DNA from: Pseudodesulfovibrio sp.
Lineage (GTDB): Bacteria; Desulfobacterota; Desulfovibrionia; Desulfovibrionales; Desulfovibrionaceae
Assembly (NCBI GenBank): GCA_016744135.1
Contig: JADGEX010000002.1
Span: 1 to 64,000 of the forward strand
Reading direction: 5' to 3'
Length of the DNA stretch: 64,000 nt
Both the position numbers and the translations under genes were made by a program. This document shows, piece by piece, positions 18,190-25,500 of this stretch (position 1 is the first letter of the stretch; the number at the start of each line of letters is the position of its first letter). Below the pieces are notes generated by a model. It did not search any database and was not told the origin of the DNA. It saw nothing but the letters and a program-made list of their open reading frames with translations.

Positions 18190-19176
18190 ATGTTTTGGAC
18201 GACAGGAAAGCAGTTTCAGCCTTATCCATTTAATCAAGAAGCTGAATTAGAGAAAACGATTTTGAAAGTTGAGTCGGATTTATTTGGTCCCAAGCGAATC
18301 TATCTTGATCCGAAAAAGAAGATTGGTGTGAAAGGTAAAGTTCGCAATATTCCGGATGGGTATTTGATCGATCTTTCAAGCAATAAGGTTCCGGTTCTTT
18401 ACGTTGTTGAAAACGAGTTGGCGAAACATGACCCTTTGCGGCATATCGCCGTGCAAATACTTCAGTTTTCGCTTTCTTTCGAATCTTCTCCAAGCGTTGT
18501 TAAGGCTATTATTAAGGATGCTCTGTCCCTGCAGAAAGACAAGTGGAATCGTTGCGAAGAGTACGCGAAAAGTAACGACTTTGAGAATGTTGACTATTTG
18601 CTTGAATCCATGATTTTCGGTGAAGACAAGTTTCGGGCGCTCGTCATCATTGACGAGTGTGTCGATGAACTGGAAAAGGTGCTAGTTAGCCGATTTAAAT
18701 TCCCTGTTGAAATTGTTACATTGGAACGCTTTAATGCTGAAAACGAAGTGGCATACTTCTTTGAACCTTTTTTGTCCGAAGTGACTGCTGATACAAATGG
18801 GATTGGTAATGCTTCGTTGGATCCGGAAGAGATCGATACGGTTGTCGTTCCGGCTAGGGATGAGGGATTTCAAGAAGTGTTTCTTGGCGAAGACAGGTGG
18901 TATTCCATCAGACTTCATTCCAGCATGATTCCCAAATTACGCTATATCGCAACGTATCGTGTTGCCCCGATTTCAGCGATAACACATATCGCATCTATCA
19001 AGTCTATTGAGTCCTGGAAGGATACGGGCAAGTATGTAGTAAATTTTGAAGAGTCAGCAAAAGAAATAGAACCAATCCCCCTTGTTACTAAAGGACGTGT
19101 TAGAGCTTTGCAGGGACTCAGGTATACTGCCAAAAAACGCCTCGAAATTTCCAAAAATCTTGATCAACTTTTTTGA
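18190..19176 (+). CDS. PD-(D/E)XK nuclease-like protein
   Basis: The 328-residue protein opens with a helix (QEAELEKTIL), then shows a nuclease-like core: IPDGYLID (Asp56), LYVVENELAKHD (Glu74, Glu76, Lys79) and a following helix HIAVQILQF with a Gln (Gln89) as in RecB-like nucleases. The C-terminal part (about 225-315) has the pattern EVFLGEDRWYSIRL, YIATYRVAPISAITH and LQGLRYT, which I recall from a beta-rich domain that accompanies DUF91-like nucleases; its function is not known to me. It lies 76 bases after the receiver gene on the same strand. The start is ATG 18190, with GTG 18178 as alternative. It is a candidate effector of the phosphorelay. Confidence 0.6.
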   Translation: MFWTTGKQFQPYPFNQEAELEKTILKVESDLFGPKRIYLDPKKKIGVKGKVRNIPDGYLIDLSSNKVPVLYVVENELAKHDPLRHIAVQILQFSLSFESSPSVVKAIIKDALSLQKDKWNRCEEYAKSNDFENVDYLLESMIFGEDKFRALVIIDECVDELEKVLVSRFKFPVEIVTLERFNAENEVAYFFEPFLSEVTADTNGIGNASLDPEEIDTVVVPARDEGFQEVFLGEDRWYSIRLHSSMIPKLRYIATYRVAPISAITHIASIKSIESWKDTGKYVVNFEESAKEIEPIPLVTKGRVRALQGLRYTAKKRLEISKNLDQLF

Positions 19177-19194
19177 TAGTGAAATTTAGATGTT

Positions 19195-19578
19195 GTGGAA
19201 AGATCTGCTTGTAACAGGGCCGTTCTTTATGATTTCCAGTTGTTAACTGACACTCCCGCATATTGGGAGACATCTGTAACAGTATATCGGAGTTGTCTAG
19301 TGAAGATTTATGGTGAACAGGATAACGTATTCGATGCTGCGGACGCAGTTGTCGAGCACGGGGTAGCTGTAATCGAAGGGACAAAAACACCTGCGACCAA
19401 CTATGCCAAAAGAGTGATTAAGTGCTTGGAGTCATACGACGATATCAGCGCCCACATTGGCTCTCAGAATGTTTCCATCAATGGGTACTTTTATTATGTG
19501 TCAGATCTCAACCGTTGGGGAATTGGCAACGAGACGTTAAAGGATATTATTCACCAGATAGACCAGAGTAATTCATAG
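19195..19578 (+). CDS. Hypothetical protein, possibly with a disturbed 5' end
   Basis: I do not recognise this soluble protein of about 127 residues. The only in-frame start is GTG at 19195 without a clear ribosome site. An ATG at 19190 in another frame opens an 18-codon frame that ends inside this gene, so a leader or a small frameshift near the 5' end is possible. It follows the nuclease-like gene by 18 bases and may be the last gene of the operon. Confidence 0.4.
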   Translation: MERSACNRAVLYDFQLLTDTPAYWETSVTVYRSCLVKIYGEQDNVFDAADAVVEHGVAVIEGTKTPATNYAKRVIKCLESYDDISAHIGSQNVSINGYFYYVSDLNRWGIGNETLKDIIHQIDQSNS

Positions 19579-19965
19579 CTAATTCAAAATTCCTTGAGTG
19601 CGCGCAAGTCAGGTTCTGTTACTGTTTGTCAAACCGAGACCGCGTTCAAACGAAATGCTGCAACATAGGGCATTAGCCCCTCTCACCCCTTCGGGGCGGG
19701 GCAAGAGCAATCTTGGGGCTGCTGCCCCCTTGCCCCCTGCTGCCTATCAGTCCTCTCGGTCCGTGCCGCCAAATCCTCCCGGCGAACATCCTGAAATAAC
19801 TATCTGCGAAAGATCTTGCAGCTACATCTTTGCTGTTCGACCTCTTTCTAGGATTGAGTTTTGCCATCTGCCAGAAGAATGAGTAAGTAAATGACATGGC
19901 CCACAACACCACATACTCATTTCATGTTCTCGACACCCTTCCATATAATACATGGGAGGTCTTTT
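19579..19965. other. Intergenic region with GC-rich dyads
   Basis: This 387-base gap includes a GC-rich block at about 19676-19735 with CCCCTTCGGGG and several runs of C and G that can pair, unlike the AT-rich cargo next to it. Frames here on both strands lack ribosome sites and family resemblance. It may be a remnant or a transcription-end region. Confidence 0.4.
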
Positions 19966-20196
19966 ATGATTTTTCGTCGAGATCCTATTCCTGGAACTGG
20001 CCGTTGCCGGTCTAACTTCTACAAACGCCCTAAGTCTCATCAAGAACGCCGACTCTCTTTGGCGTATCCCAAACTTGTCCATACGCGCCGCAAAGCAAAA
20101 ACGTTGCCCAATGCATGGAACGACATTTCTCGTAGTAATGCTATTGACCGTTGCTGGAAGCGTAATAAAAAACGTCGAAAGCAATGGATGAGATGA
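19966..20196 (+). CDS. Small very basic protein with PNAWNDISRS motif
   Basis: The 76-residue protein is rich in Arg and Lys and ends with WKRNKKRRKQWMR. The pattern LPNAWNDISRSNAIDRCWKR resembles a small conserved protein I recall near mobile-element genes in proteobacteria, of unknown function. GGGAGG lies 7 bases before the ATG at 19966, and the longer frame from 19891 lacks a site. It may bind nucleic acid, judged only from its charge. Confidence 0.55.
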   Translation: MIFRRDPIPGTGRCRSNFYKRPKSHQERRLSLAYPKLVHTRRKAKTLPNAWNDISRSNAIDRCWKRNKKRRKQWMR

Positions 20197-20315
20197 ATTC
20201 CTACCGGGAGGATTCGGCGGCAAGCTATCATCGGCACAGACAAATGATCCACTACTGTGATGGTGATCAACGTTTTTTATGCATAGGGTGGGCAACGCTA
20301 ACGCCATTCCAACTA

Positions 20316-20340
20316 GAAAGCCCCCTTTCGGGGGCCTCTT
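20316..20340 (-). terminator. Terminator of the lipoprotein gene
   Basis: On the minus strand GCCCCC pairs with GGGGGC around GAAA and is followed by TTTCT. It lies just past the lipoprotein stop codon at 20343. Confidence 0.65.
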
Positions 20341-20342
20341 GG

Positions 20343-21017
20343 TTAGGACGGATTCATATCAATATTCCAGCCTTCATCATACTTCTTCAACTGAATTTCA
20401 GTCGAATACGGCTTTCGCAAACCGCACCGCCCTGAACCTTCTGGCTCACCTGGATACATAAGGGGGCATAATTCGCTGTAGTAAGGCTCAATGCCGACCT
20501 GCGAAATAGTGAACTTAACCATAGCGGTTCCATGCTTCTCATCATTGAATATTCCGTCAATACTTTTGACAGACTCCTTCTTCAGCCGCACTATAGCAAT
20601 ACATACAGTTTTCTTGGGCATTTTTTTCTTGTGCCCAGTGCCAATATCCATCACATCCATCATAGAAAGCTTGGAGTGATCAACTTCGTCTCTGATTTTA
20701 AGACTTTTCAGTATGTTTACAACTTCTGAATTGCCCTCATACGTTTTTACAATCGTTTTTTCTTTGGACAAAAAATCCAATGCCTCTTCTTCCTCCATGG
20801 TCAATTGCAACTTCCCTTGAGATATTAATTTCTGGAAGTATTCGAAACCATCTGAACCCTTTGCAAACACAATCCTAGAGAACCCCCTGTCTTCTTGTGA
20901 GCCAAGGACTTCTTTCTCAATGATTTGTCTTGCCGTTTCTTCGGTCAGTTTGTCACCACAACCCCAAAGCGAAAAGGTTAAAGCAACCAAAATCAATGCG
21001 ATAATTCTTTTATTCAT
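20343..21017 (-). CDS. Hypothetical lipoprotein
   Basis: The 224-residue protein has a lipoprotein signal peptide (MNKRIIALILVALTFSLWGC; lipobox LWGC, Cys20), so it should be anchored to a membrane. The rest is soluble with an acidic central part, and I do not recognise a domain. CGLRKPYSTEIQLKKYDEGWNI near the end is a plausible beta-strand region. GGAG sits upstream of the ATG. It is transcribed away from the iteron-like region. A role in surface or entry exclusion would be a guess from context only. Confidence 0.7.
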   Translation of the reverse strand: MNKRIIALILVALTFSLWGCGDKLTEETARQIIEKEVLGSQEDRGFSRIVFAKGSDGFEYFQKLISQGKLQLTMEEEEALDFLSKEKTIVKTYEGNSEVVNILKSLKIRDEVDHSKLSMMDVMDIGTGHKKKMPKKTVCIAIVRLKKESVKSIDGIFNDEKHGTAMVKFTISQVGIEPYYSELCPLMYPGEPEGSGRCGLRKPYSTEIQLKKYDEGWNIDMNPS

Positions 21018-21157
21018 CGTTTCTCCTTTTGCAATTCAGATAATCGATAGATGATGTCGGTACTATGATCTTTTATTCAAAATCAAGAATATTTCGGATG
21101 GTTAGCAGCCATTGTCATCAACACATTAATGGATCTCGAAAAAAACGACGGGGAAGG

Positions 21158-21272
21158 GGGACACAAATATTTTATGGCGGGACACAACGGATTTTTTGAG
21201 GGACACATCCGATACCCCATTGGGACACAGTCTTTATTTCGACAGACACACCACAAAAAAGACAGGGACACA
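21158..21272 (+). repeat. Iteron-like array: GGGACACA every 21-22 bp
   Basis: Exact GGGACACA occurs at 21158, 21179, 21200, 21222 and 21265, with a degenerate copy (CAGACACA) at 21243. Start-to-start spacing is 21, 21, 22, 21 and 22 bases, two helical turns, so all copies face the same side of the helix. This is the geometry of iterons bound by replication or relaxosome proteins. The bound protein is not known. Confidence 0.75.
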
Positions 21273-21512
21273 AATTTCAACAATTGAATTTTCAAAGCCG
21301 CGAAAAGGTTAACATATCGATATTGTTGAATTTAAAAAAAACAGCGCTCGAACCTCAACAAATGCCACCATCAAAATGCATTCAAATTCGACCGTTTTTT
21401 CAGCTAACCATATGTCATAATTGATCATCTTAATATCCCCACATAAGGATGCTTGTAATAATTAACTTTTTTTCAACCATATGAAGGGTTTCCATGGTGG
21501 CAGGATAGGGAT

Positions 21513-21598
21513 TTTGTGTTACAAAAATCCCACAAGCTGCGCTTGTCCTGTAAGCGGGATACGCAGTTTGTGTTACAAATGGCTGCAAGCTGTGCTTG
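21513..21598. repeat. Tandem repeat of two dyads (oriT-like)
   Basis: A unit made of TTTGTGTTACAAA (a near-palindrome) and CAAGCTGYGCTTG (a palindrome) occurs twice: 21513-21525 with 21533-21545, and 21567-21579 with 21586-21598. Two further hairpins follow, GGGGTTTCACCCC (21624-21636) and GATGCCTCCGGCATC (21640-21654), just before the MobC-like gene at 21690. Nested dyads beside a relaxosome gene suggest a transfer origin. Confidence 0.6.
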
Positions 21599-21689
21599 TC
21601 CCGCTCGGCAGCCGCCGAGAAAAGGGGTTTCACCCCTCGATGCCTCCGGCATCTCACCCATTGAAAAGACAAGTTAGGAAGAACACTAA

Positions 21690-22040
21690 ATGAAGCCGAA
21701 ATATGTACCTGTGCGAATGGATGAAGAACTACTCGCCGCTCTTGATGCCAAAGTAAAAGAAGTCGGCGCTCGATGGCGTTCTGAATTGATCCGCGAAGCT
21801 CTTGAAGATTACCTTGCTGGTGACAAGGCCCAAAAACGAAGGAAATATCTTACGGAGCTGAGCGCATGGCGCAAGGAACTTCACAATGAAGGCGTAAATC
21901 TCAACCAAATCGCCTACAAATTGAATGCTGACCACCCGCTTTCCACAGAAAAAATTATGGATACTCAGGAAAGCCTAAGACAACTTTTTAGCATCATGGT
22001 CCGAAACTTCAGAAGCGTAGAAGATGATTTCAGAAGATAA
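21690..22040 (+). CDS. MobC-like ribbon-helix-helix relaxosome protein
   Basis: The 116-residue protein starts with a ribbon-helix-helix pattern, KYVPVRMDEELLAALDAKVK, followed by WRSELIREALEDYL. Residues about 58-73 contain LHNEGVNLNQIAYKLN, close to the LRxIGxNLNQIARxLN motif of MobC-type mobilization proteins, which bind oriT and help the relaxase. No classical relaxase is encoded beside it. The dyad cluster directly upstream is its likely binding site and may give autoregulation. The ribosome site is GGAAG about 9 bases before the ATG. Confidence 0.7.
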   Translation: MKPKYVPVRMDEELLAALDAKVKEVGARWRSELIREALEDYLAGDKAQKRRKYLTELSAWRKELHNEGVNLNQIAYKLNADHPLSTEKIMDTQESLRQLFSIMVRNFRSVEDDFRR

Positions 22041-22099
22041 CGACGGCCAAGAGCTACCCCAATTCCTTGGTTGAAAAGAAAAGAGTACAAGAAGGCCGA

Positions 22100-22121
22100 C
22101 AGTCGACCATAAGATCGACTG
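22100..22121. repeat. Short inverted repeat between convergent genes
   Basis: CAGTCGA (22100-22106) and TCGACTG (22115-22121) form a 7-bp stem with an eight-base loop between the convergent MobC-like and small basic protein genes. No T run follows, so it is only a weak terminator candidate. Confidence 0.35.
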
Positions 22122-22145
22122 CCCACCGTCTCATGATTGCCTATC

Positions 22146-22331
22146 TCAGCACTTTATTAATCGCTTAATGTAGTAGTTTGTCGCCCGACGAAGAGCCTGA
22201 AACTCGCGCCGATTAGCTCTCGACACATTTGGCTTCCCCAATATTCTTTTGAAGAAATCTTCTCGCCACGCAATTAGTCGAATGCGTTGTTTGTCCAGAT
22301 CGCTTCCTGGAAGTGGTAACGTTTTCTTCAT
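22146..22331 (-). CDS. Small basic hypothetical protein coupled to the VirB6-like gene
   Basis: The 61-residue protein is very basic (RLIAWREDFFKRILGKP and RRATNYYIKRLIK). Its ATG overlaps the stop codon of the VirB6/TrbL-like gene (TAATG), a sign of translational coupling. I do not recognise the family. It closes the minus-strand operon of the element. Confidence 0.5.
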   Translation of the reverse strand: MKKTLPLPGSDLDKQRIRLIAWREDFFKRILGKPNVSRANRREFQALRRATNYYIKRLIKC

Positions 22332-23458
22332 TAGTCCCTCGCCCCCCGCATCTTACGAAGCAATTGAGTAGGATTACCGACATACCCTTTTGTTGCTGCA
22401 CCAGCTTTCCCTATTGCTGACAAGCCGCCAGAAGCTCCTTTTCGTCCAAGACTGAGGGCACCGCCAGCAAAGACACCAGAGACAGCAGACAGGCCACCGG
22501 CTATACCAGACGTAGAACCAGCCGCTGCACCGCTCATATGAGCGGCGAAATCAGGCGCTTTAAGCAGCATTCCCAAAGAAAAGCCGCACCAAATCAACAG
22601 CTTCAAATACTCAACGTTAAGGAATCCGAAGCCGTTCATGGCGTTGTCATGGAAAAGCTTCATTGAATCGACCAGCCCCATAAGGGTTACCCCCATGATG
22701 ATGGAAACAAATATTGCAAGTAGCAAATAATTTGCGATCCCCCTCAGCCATGCCCACAAGAGCGTTCTCGTTTTTTTGATGGCAGCAAGCAGCAGTATAG
22801 GGCCACCAATCACAAGAAGAACGAATATTCCAAAAAATGCGATCGTAAAAATGATGAAAAATGCCATATACATTGCAGCAAAAAGGACAAACAACGGAAT
22901 GGCGGCTATGACATAGCTCATATATCGTCCTGCGTTGACCAAAAGATTGCCTTCTGGTGCCGCACTTTCGATTCCATGGAAAAACTGAAGGGCGAGCTTA
23001 TCCAAAGCGACAAAAACATCATGTGGGGCAGCATAAGCCCCCATGTCGCTTATTGAGATAAAGAAGCCTGAAAGCTTAAGACCCAACAGCAAAATGGTCC
23101 TGACGACATACTCTCCGTATATCTTCCACTCTAACAACGCTGAGTACATGAATGTGATGTACAGACATGTATAAACGAGTTCTTTAACCTTGCCGAAACC
23201 TTCCGTAGAAACGCACTTGGCAACGTAAAAAATGTACGCGAGTAAAATCATTCTAAAGGGGTATTTGAAATACTCCATGAGCAATTCATATGACTTGGTT
23301 ATGTATTTAATGTTCAATTCAAATATTTTGAAAAATATCGCCCAAAGCGGACCAATCTCATTCCCGTGATATTCTGGAAGATAGAGATAGGCGTCTGAAG
23401 CGAAAGACTCAGAAGACACGCAAATCACGACCAGCAAGGCCAATGCAACCTTCTTCAT
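22331..23458 (-). CDS. VirB6/TrbL-like membrane protein
   Basis: The 375-residue protein has a signal-peptide-like N-terminus (MKKVALALLVVICVSSESFA), about six membrane segments, and a Gly/Ala-rich C-terminal tail (about 305-375). The segment GGPILLLAAIKKTRTLLWAWLRGIANYLLLA, given here by position about 218-248, fits the conserved core of VirB6/TrbL inner-membrane channel proteins of type IV secretion systems. No other T4SS component is encoded in the element, so it may act with a helper system or have another function. The ATG at 23458 is preferred, with AAGGA upstream; the frame extends to 23509. It follows the Rep-like gene closely. Confidence 0.65.
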   Translation of the reverse strand: MKKVALALLVVICVSSESFASDAYLYLPEYHGNEIGPLWAIFFKIFELNIKYITKSYELLMEYFKYPFRMILLAYIFYVAKCVSTEGFGKVKELVYTCLYITFMYSALLEWKIYGEYVVRTILLLGLKLSGFFISISDMGAYAAPHDVFVALDKLALQFFHGIESAAPEGNLLVNAGRYMSYVIAAIPLFVLFAAMYMAFFIIFTIAFFGIFVLLVIGGPILLLAAIKKTRTLLWAWLRGIANYLLLAIFVSIIMGVTLMGLVDSMKLFHDNAMNGFGFLNVEYLKLLIWCGFSLGMLLKAPDFAAHMSGAAAGSTSGIAGGLSAVSGVFAGGALSLGRKGASGGLSAIGKAGAATKGYVGNPTQLLRKMRGARD

Positions 23459-23527
23459 TTTGGTAATCCTTCTGTTGTGGGGGCGGTTGAGAATAATAAA
23501 AAGCCACACGTACGTATTTTTATTAAG

Positions 23528-24982
23528 CTAGTCTGGAGGAGTAGCTGTTTTGACTCTCCAAGACCCCTCTGACCCTTTGCGGCCCCATGCTATTTGGGTA
23601 ATTTCTTCGCCGGTTAAGCGGTAAGCTCTCTTTTCATTAACCCATTTGGGTTGACTTCTCTCGTAGATCCATTTTCGCCCGACTGTTCTGACGATAGAAA
23701 CGGGCGTCTCGCTTTCGATTTCGGGTTCAGGGTCTTCCTTGTGTTCTACACCAAGTAATTCGGCATATTTATTCCACTGGTTGAGCAACCCCCATGTCCG
23801 AAGATCGCGTTGACTTCGAATCCATTTCCAGCGAAGAGCGACTTGGTGAACTGTATAAATGCCATAGCTATCTTTCCCCCCATCAAGAACCACCAGGCCG
23901 TGGTTCACGTCGAAGAAGATCGGAGCATGTTCAATATCTTTACCGAATCCACGAAGATCATATTTGAGGCGGTGAGCAAGCTGAGCTACACTCCGTTTTG
24001 ATTTCAAACGGAAGTATCTGACATTGAACTGAACAAGGCTTCGATCAATTCCTGGAAATACTTGTTCAAGATGATCTGCAAGCAACTCCCTTGCGGCGTC
24101 GACATCGATCTTGCCTTGTATATCGCATGTGATGATTTGCGGCTCCTTATTCACCCTACGAATTGCTATGGGCAAAACGCCACTGTGGACGTGGAAACGG
24201 TCACGCATGAGGTTAGTGTCTCCAACCGCATGGATGTTAGCGTATGCAAACAAACCATCTTCAGTCTTGAGACCAAACAGCTTACGTTCGAATTTCTTAA
24301 GTTCACAGAGGAGGGCTTTGCGTTCTTTTGAGCCTTTGGAGAATTGAGCTTCAATTGCCTCAGGAAGAGTAAAAACAAAAGTCCAAAAACGTTTGACCCC
24401 TTGAGCTGCTGCTGCCGTTAGAAGTTTGTTGAGGAACCTTCGTGCAGTTCTTTCTTTATCCCTGTCGTTGCAACCTGGGCAGCATGTTTTGCCGCATGAA
24501 AAAGAGGAGACCCGCGTCTCCTTGTCTTTGTATCGTGTTTCCCGTCCAAAAGATTTTGCACCTCCACAAGTGAGAAAGTTAAATTCGGCAAAAGGGTCAT
24601 GGTGATTGTTCTCTATCCTTTCGATTTTCATTACCGTCTGTCTGAAAAATGATCGCCATAGCCAATATTTGTCTGGAGCCAATGTTTGCCAGTCAGTTCC
24701 CTTCAAGCCGAATTCTCGCAACTCTGCGCGGACCCAGTCGCGTTTTGCCCAGGGCCTCTCCTTCTTCTCGAACGAGGAGAGGGGATACGGGAATCGCGCT
24801 AGTTGGTGGACAGGCTCAAACGGGTTGCTTTCTTGGCAGGGGGTCGAAAGCTGTCCACCATTATTCAGGATAAGGGTTGAAGATGTATCCCAACGCGAGG
24901 CCATGGCCTCGTCTTGGACAAACTCAGGGAAATTCGCCAATGCATGGTGGACCGGATCAAATTCAGGTTTCGTAGGACGCAA
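23528..24982 (-). CDS. Rep/HUH-type replication initiator-like protein
   Basis: The 484-residue protein has a zinc-finger-like CGKTCCPGC (Cys163, 167/168, 171) followed by a basic helix, a FWTFVFTLPE strand (about 199-208) and an HVH motif in RFHVHSGVLPI (His264, His266), the order found in rolling-circle Rep proteins and IS91-type transposases. A candidate catalytic Tyr is Tyr341 in AHRLKYDLRGFG. It starts at TTG 24982, supported by GGAGG 5 bases upstream. It may initiate replication or nick the element's DNA; it could also serve as the missing relaxase. The HUH call rests on motifs only. Confidence 0.6.
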   Translation of the reverse strand: MRPTKPEFDPVHHALANFPEFVQDEAMASRWDTSSTLILNNGGQLSTPCQESNPFEPVHQLARFPYPLSSFEKKERPWAKRDWVRAELREFGLKGTDWQTLAPDKYWLWRSFFRQTVMKIERIENNHHDPFAEFNFLTCGGAKSFGRETRYKDKETRVSSFSCGKTCCPGCNDRDKERTARRFLNKLLTAAAAQGVKRFWTFVFTLPEAIEAQFSKGSKERKALLCELKKFERKLFGLKTEDGLFAYANIHAVGDTNLMRDRFHVHSGVLPIAIRRVNKEPQIITCDIQGKIDVDAARELLADHLEQVFPGIDRSLVQFNVRYFRLKSKRSVAQLAHRLKYDLRGFGKDIEHAPIFFDVNHGLVVLDGGKDSYGIYTVHQVALRWKWIRSQRDLRTWGLLNQWNKYAELLGVEHKEDPEPEIESETPVSIVRTVGRKWIYERSQPKWVNEKRAYRLTGEEITQIAWGRKGSEGSWRVKTATPPD

Positions 24983-25036
24983 AAGAACCTCCGAATCGTA
25001 TGGTTGAGAACAACCACTCGATTGCGGAGGAGCGGG

Positions 25037-25160
25037 TGTGACAAATCACACCTTGTATTTTCCGTGTATTTAGGGGAAAATTAGAAACGCTTCCGCTTTC
25101 GAGCGGGAAGTACCAGGGGGACTGTTCGCTAATGCTTGCCGGCGCTACGAACAGTTCCCT
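25037..25160. repeat. Cluster of three inverted repeats upstream of rep
   Basis: Three dyads lie between the excisionase-like and Rep-like genes: GGTGTGACAAATCACACC (about 25037-25054), CTTCCGCT/AGCGGGAAG with a TTCG loop (25090-25110), and a 12-bp stem GGGGACTGTTCG/CGAACAGTTCCC with a 19-base loop (25117-25159). No T run follows. They could be a replication or nicking origin, or an operator region. Confidence 0.5.
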
Positions 25161-25189
25161 TCTTCTTTGTTATGGGCATGCCATACTCC

Positions 25190-25417
25190 TCACTTTAGAA
25201 CCTCACTACGCTCCTTGAGCCAGGCTAATAATAGGTCTGTCTGATAAGCTATTTTTCTGCCGATTCGGATTCTGGGAGGCCCGGATCCCTCAGAATCCAA
25301 ATTTGCGATTCTTTTGGCTGAAATGATGCCACCAAGGTGTTTCTCGATTTTATCTCTACTGATTATTGGGGGGAGCTTCGCGCTCAGGGCCATGAGGTCG
25401 ATAGTTTGTTCAGTCAT
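25190..25417 (-). CDS. Excisionase/AlpA-like DNA-binding protein
   Basis: The 75-residue protein resembles small winged-helix excisionases and AlpA regulators: IISRDKIEKHLGGIISAKRIANLDSEG is a helix-turn-helix with a following GPPRIRIGRKIAYQTDLLLAWL wing. Excisionases bend DNA to direct integrase toward excision. It lies downstream of the integrase and 339-residue genes on the same strand, with GGAGG 8 bases before ATG 25417. The assignment to excisionase instead of a transcription regulator is from size and position. Confidence 0.7.
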   Translation of the reverse strand: MTEQTIDLMALSAKLPPIISRDKIEKHLGGIISAKRIANLDSEGSGPPRIRIGRKIAYQTDLLLAWLKERSEVLK

Positions 25418-25500
25418 TTCTTTTCCTCCTGTTTCTTTTGGGTGTTAACTGGTGTTAAAATGAAGAACTGAAATTTGTATGGCAGCTTTGGACTGTGGTG

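Larger units (their letters stand above)
21018..21689. other. Non-coding control region with iteron-like and oriT-like repeats
   Basis: This 672-base gap between divergent lipoprotein and MobC-like genes holds an array of GGGACACA repeats (21158-21272), an AT-rich block (about 21275-21360) and a cluster of dyads just before the MobC-like gene (21513-21652). Direct repeats, an AT-rich block and dyads next to a mobilization gene resemble a plasmid origin/transfer region. Confidence 0.6.

Noticed and set aside
15347-19176. Known Detocs defense system
   Set aside because: The kinase and receiver are alike in concept, but Detocs effectors carry a receiver fused to the effector; the nuclease here does not, so the name was not applied.
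19673-19912. 79-codon frame on the minus strand in the GC-rich gap
   Set aside because: No ribosome site or motif; the sequence is shaped by GC-rich dyads.
21158-21272. CRISPR array
   Set aside because: The repeated unit is only 8 bases and spaced at 21-22 bases; no typical repeat-spacer pattern or cas gene is present anywhere in the window.
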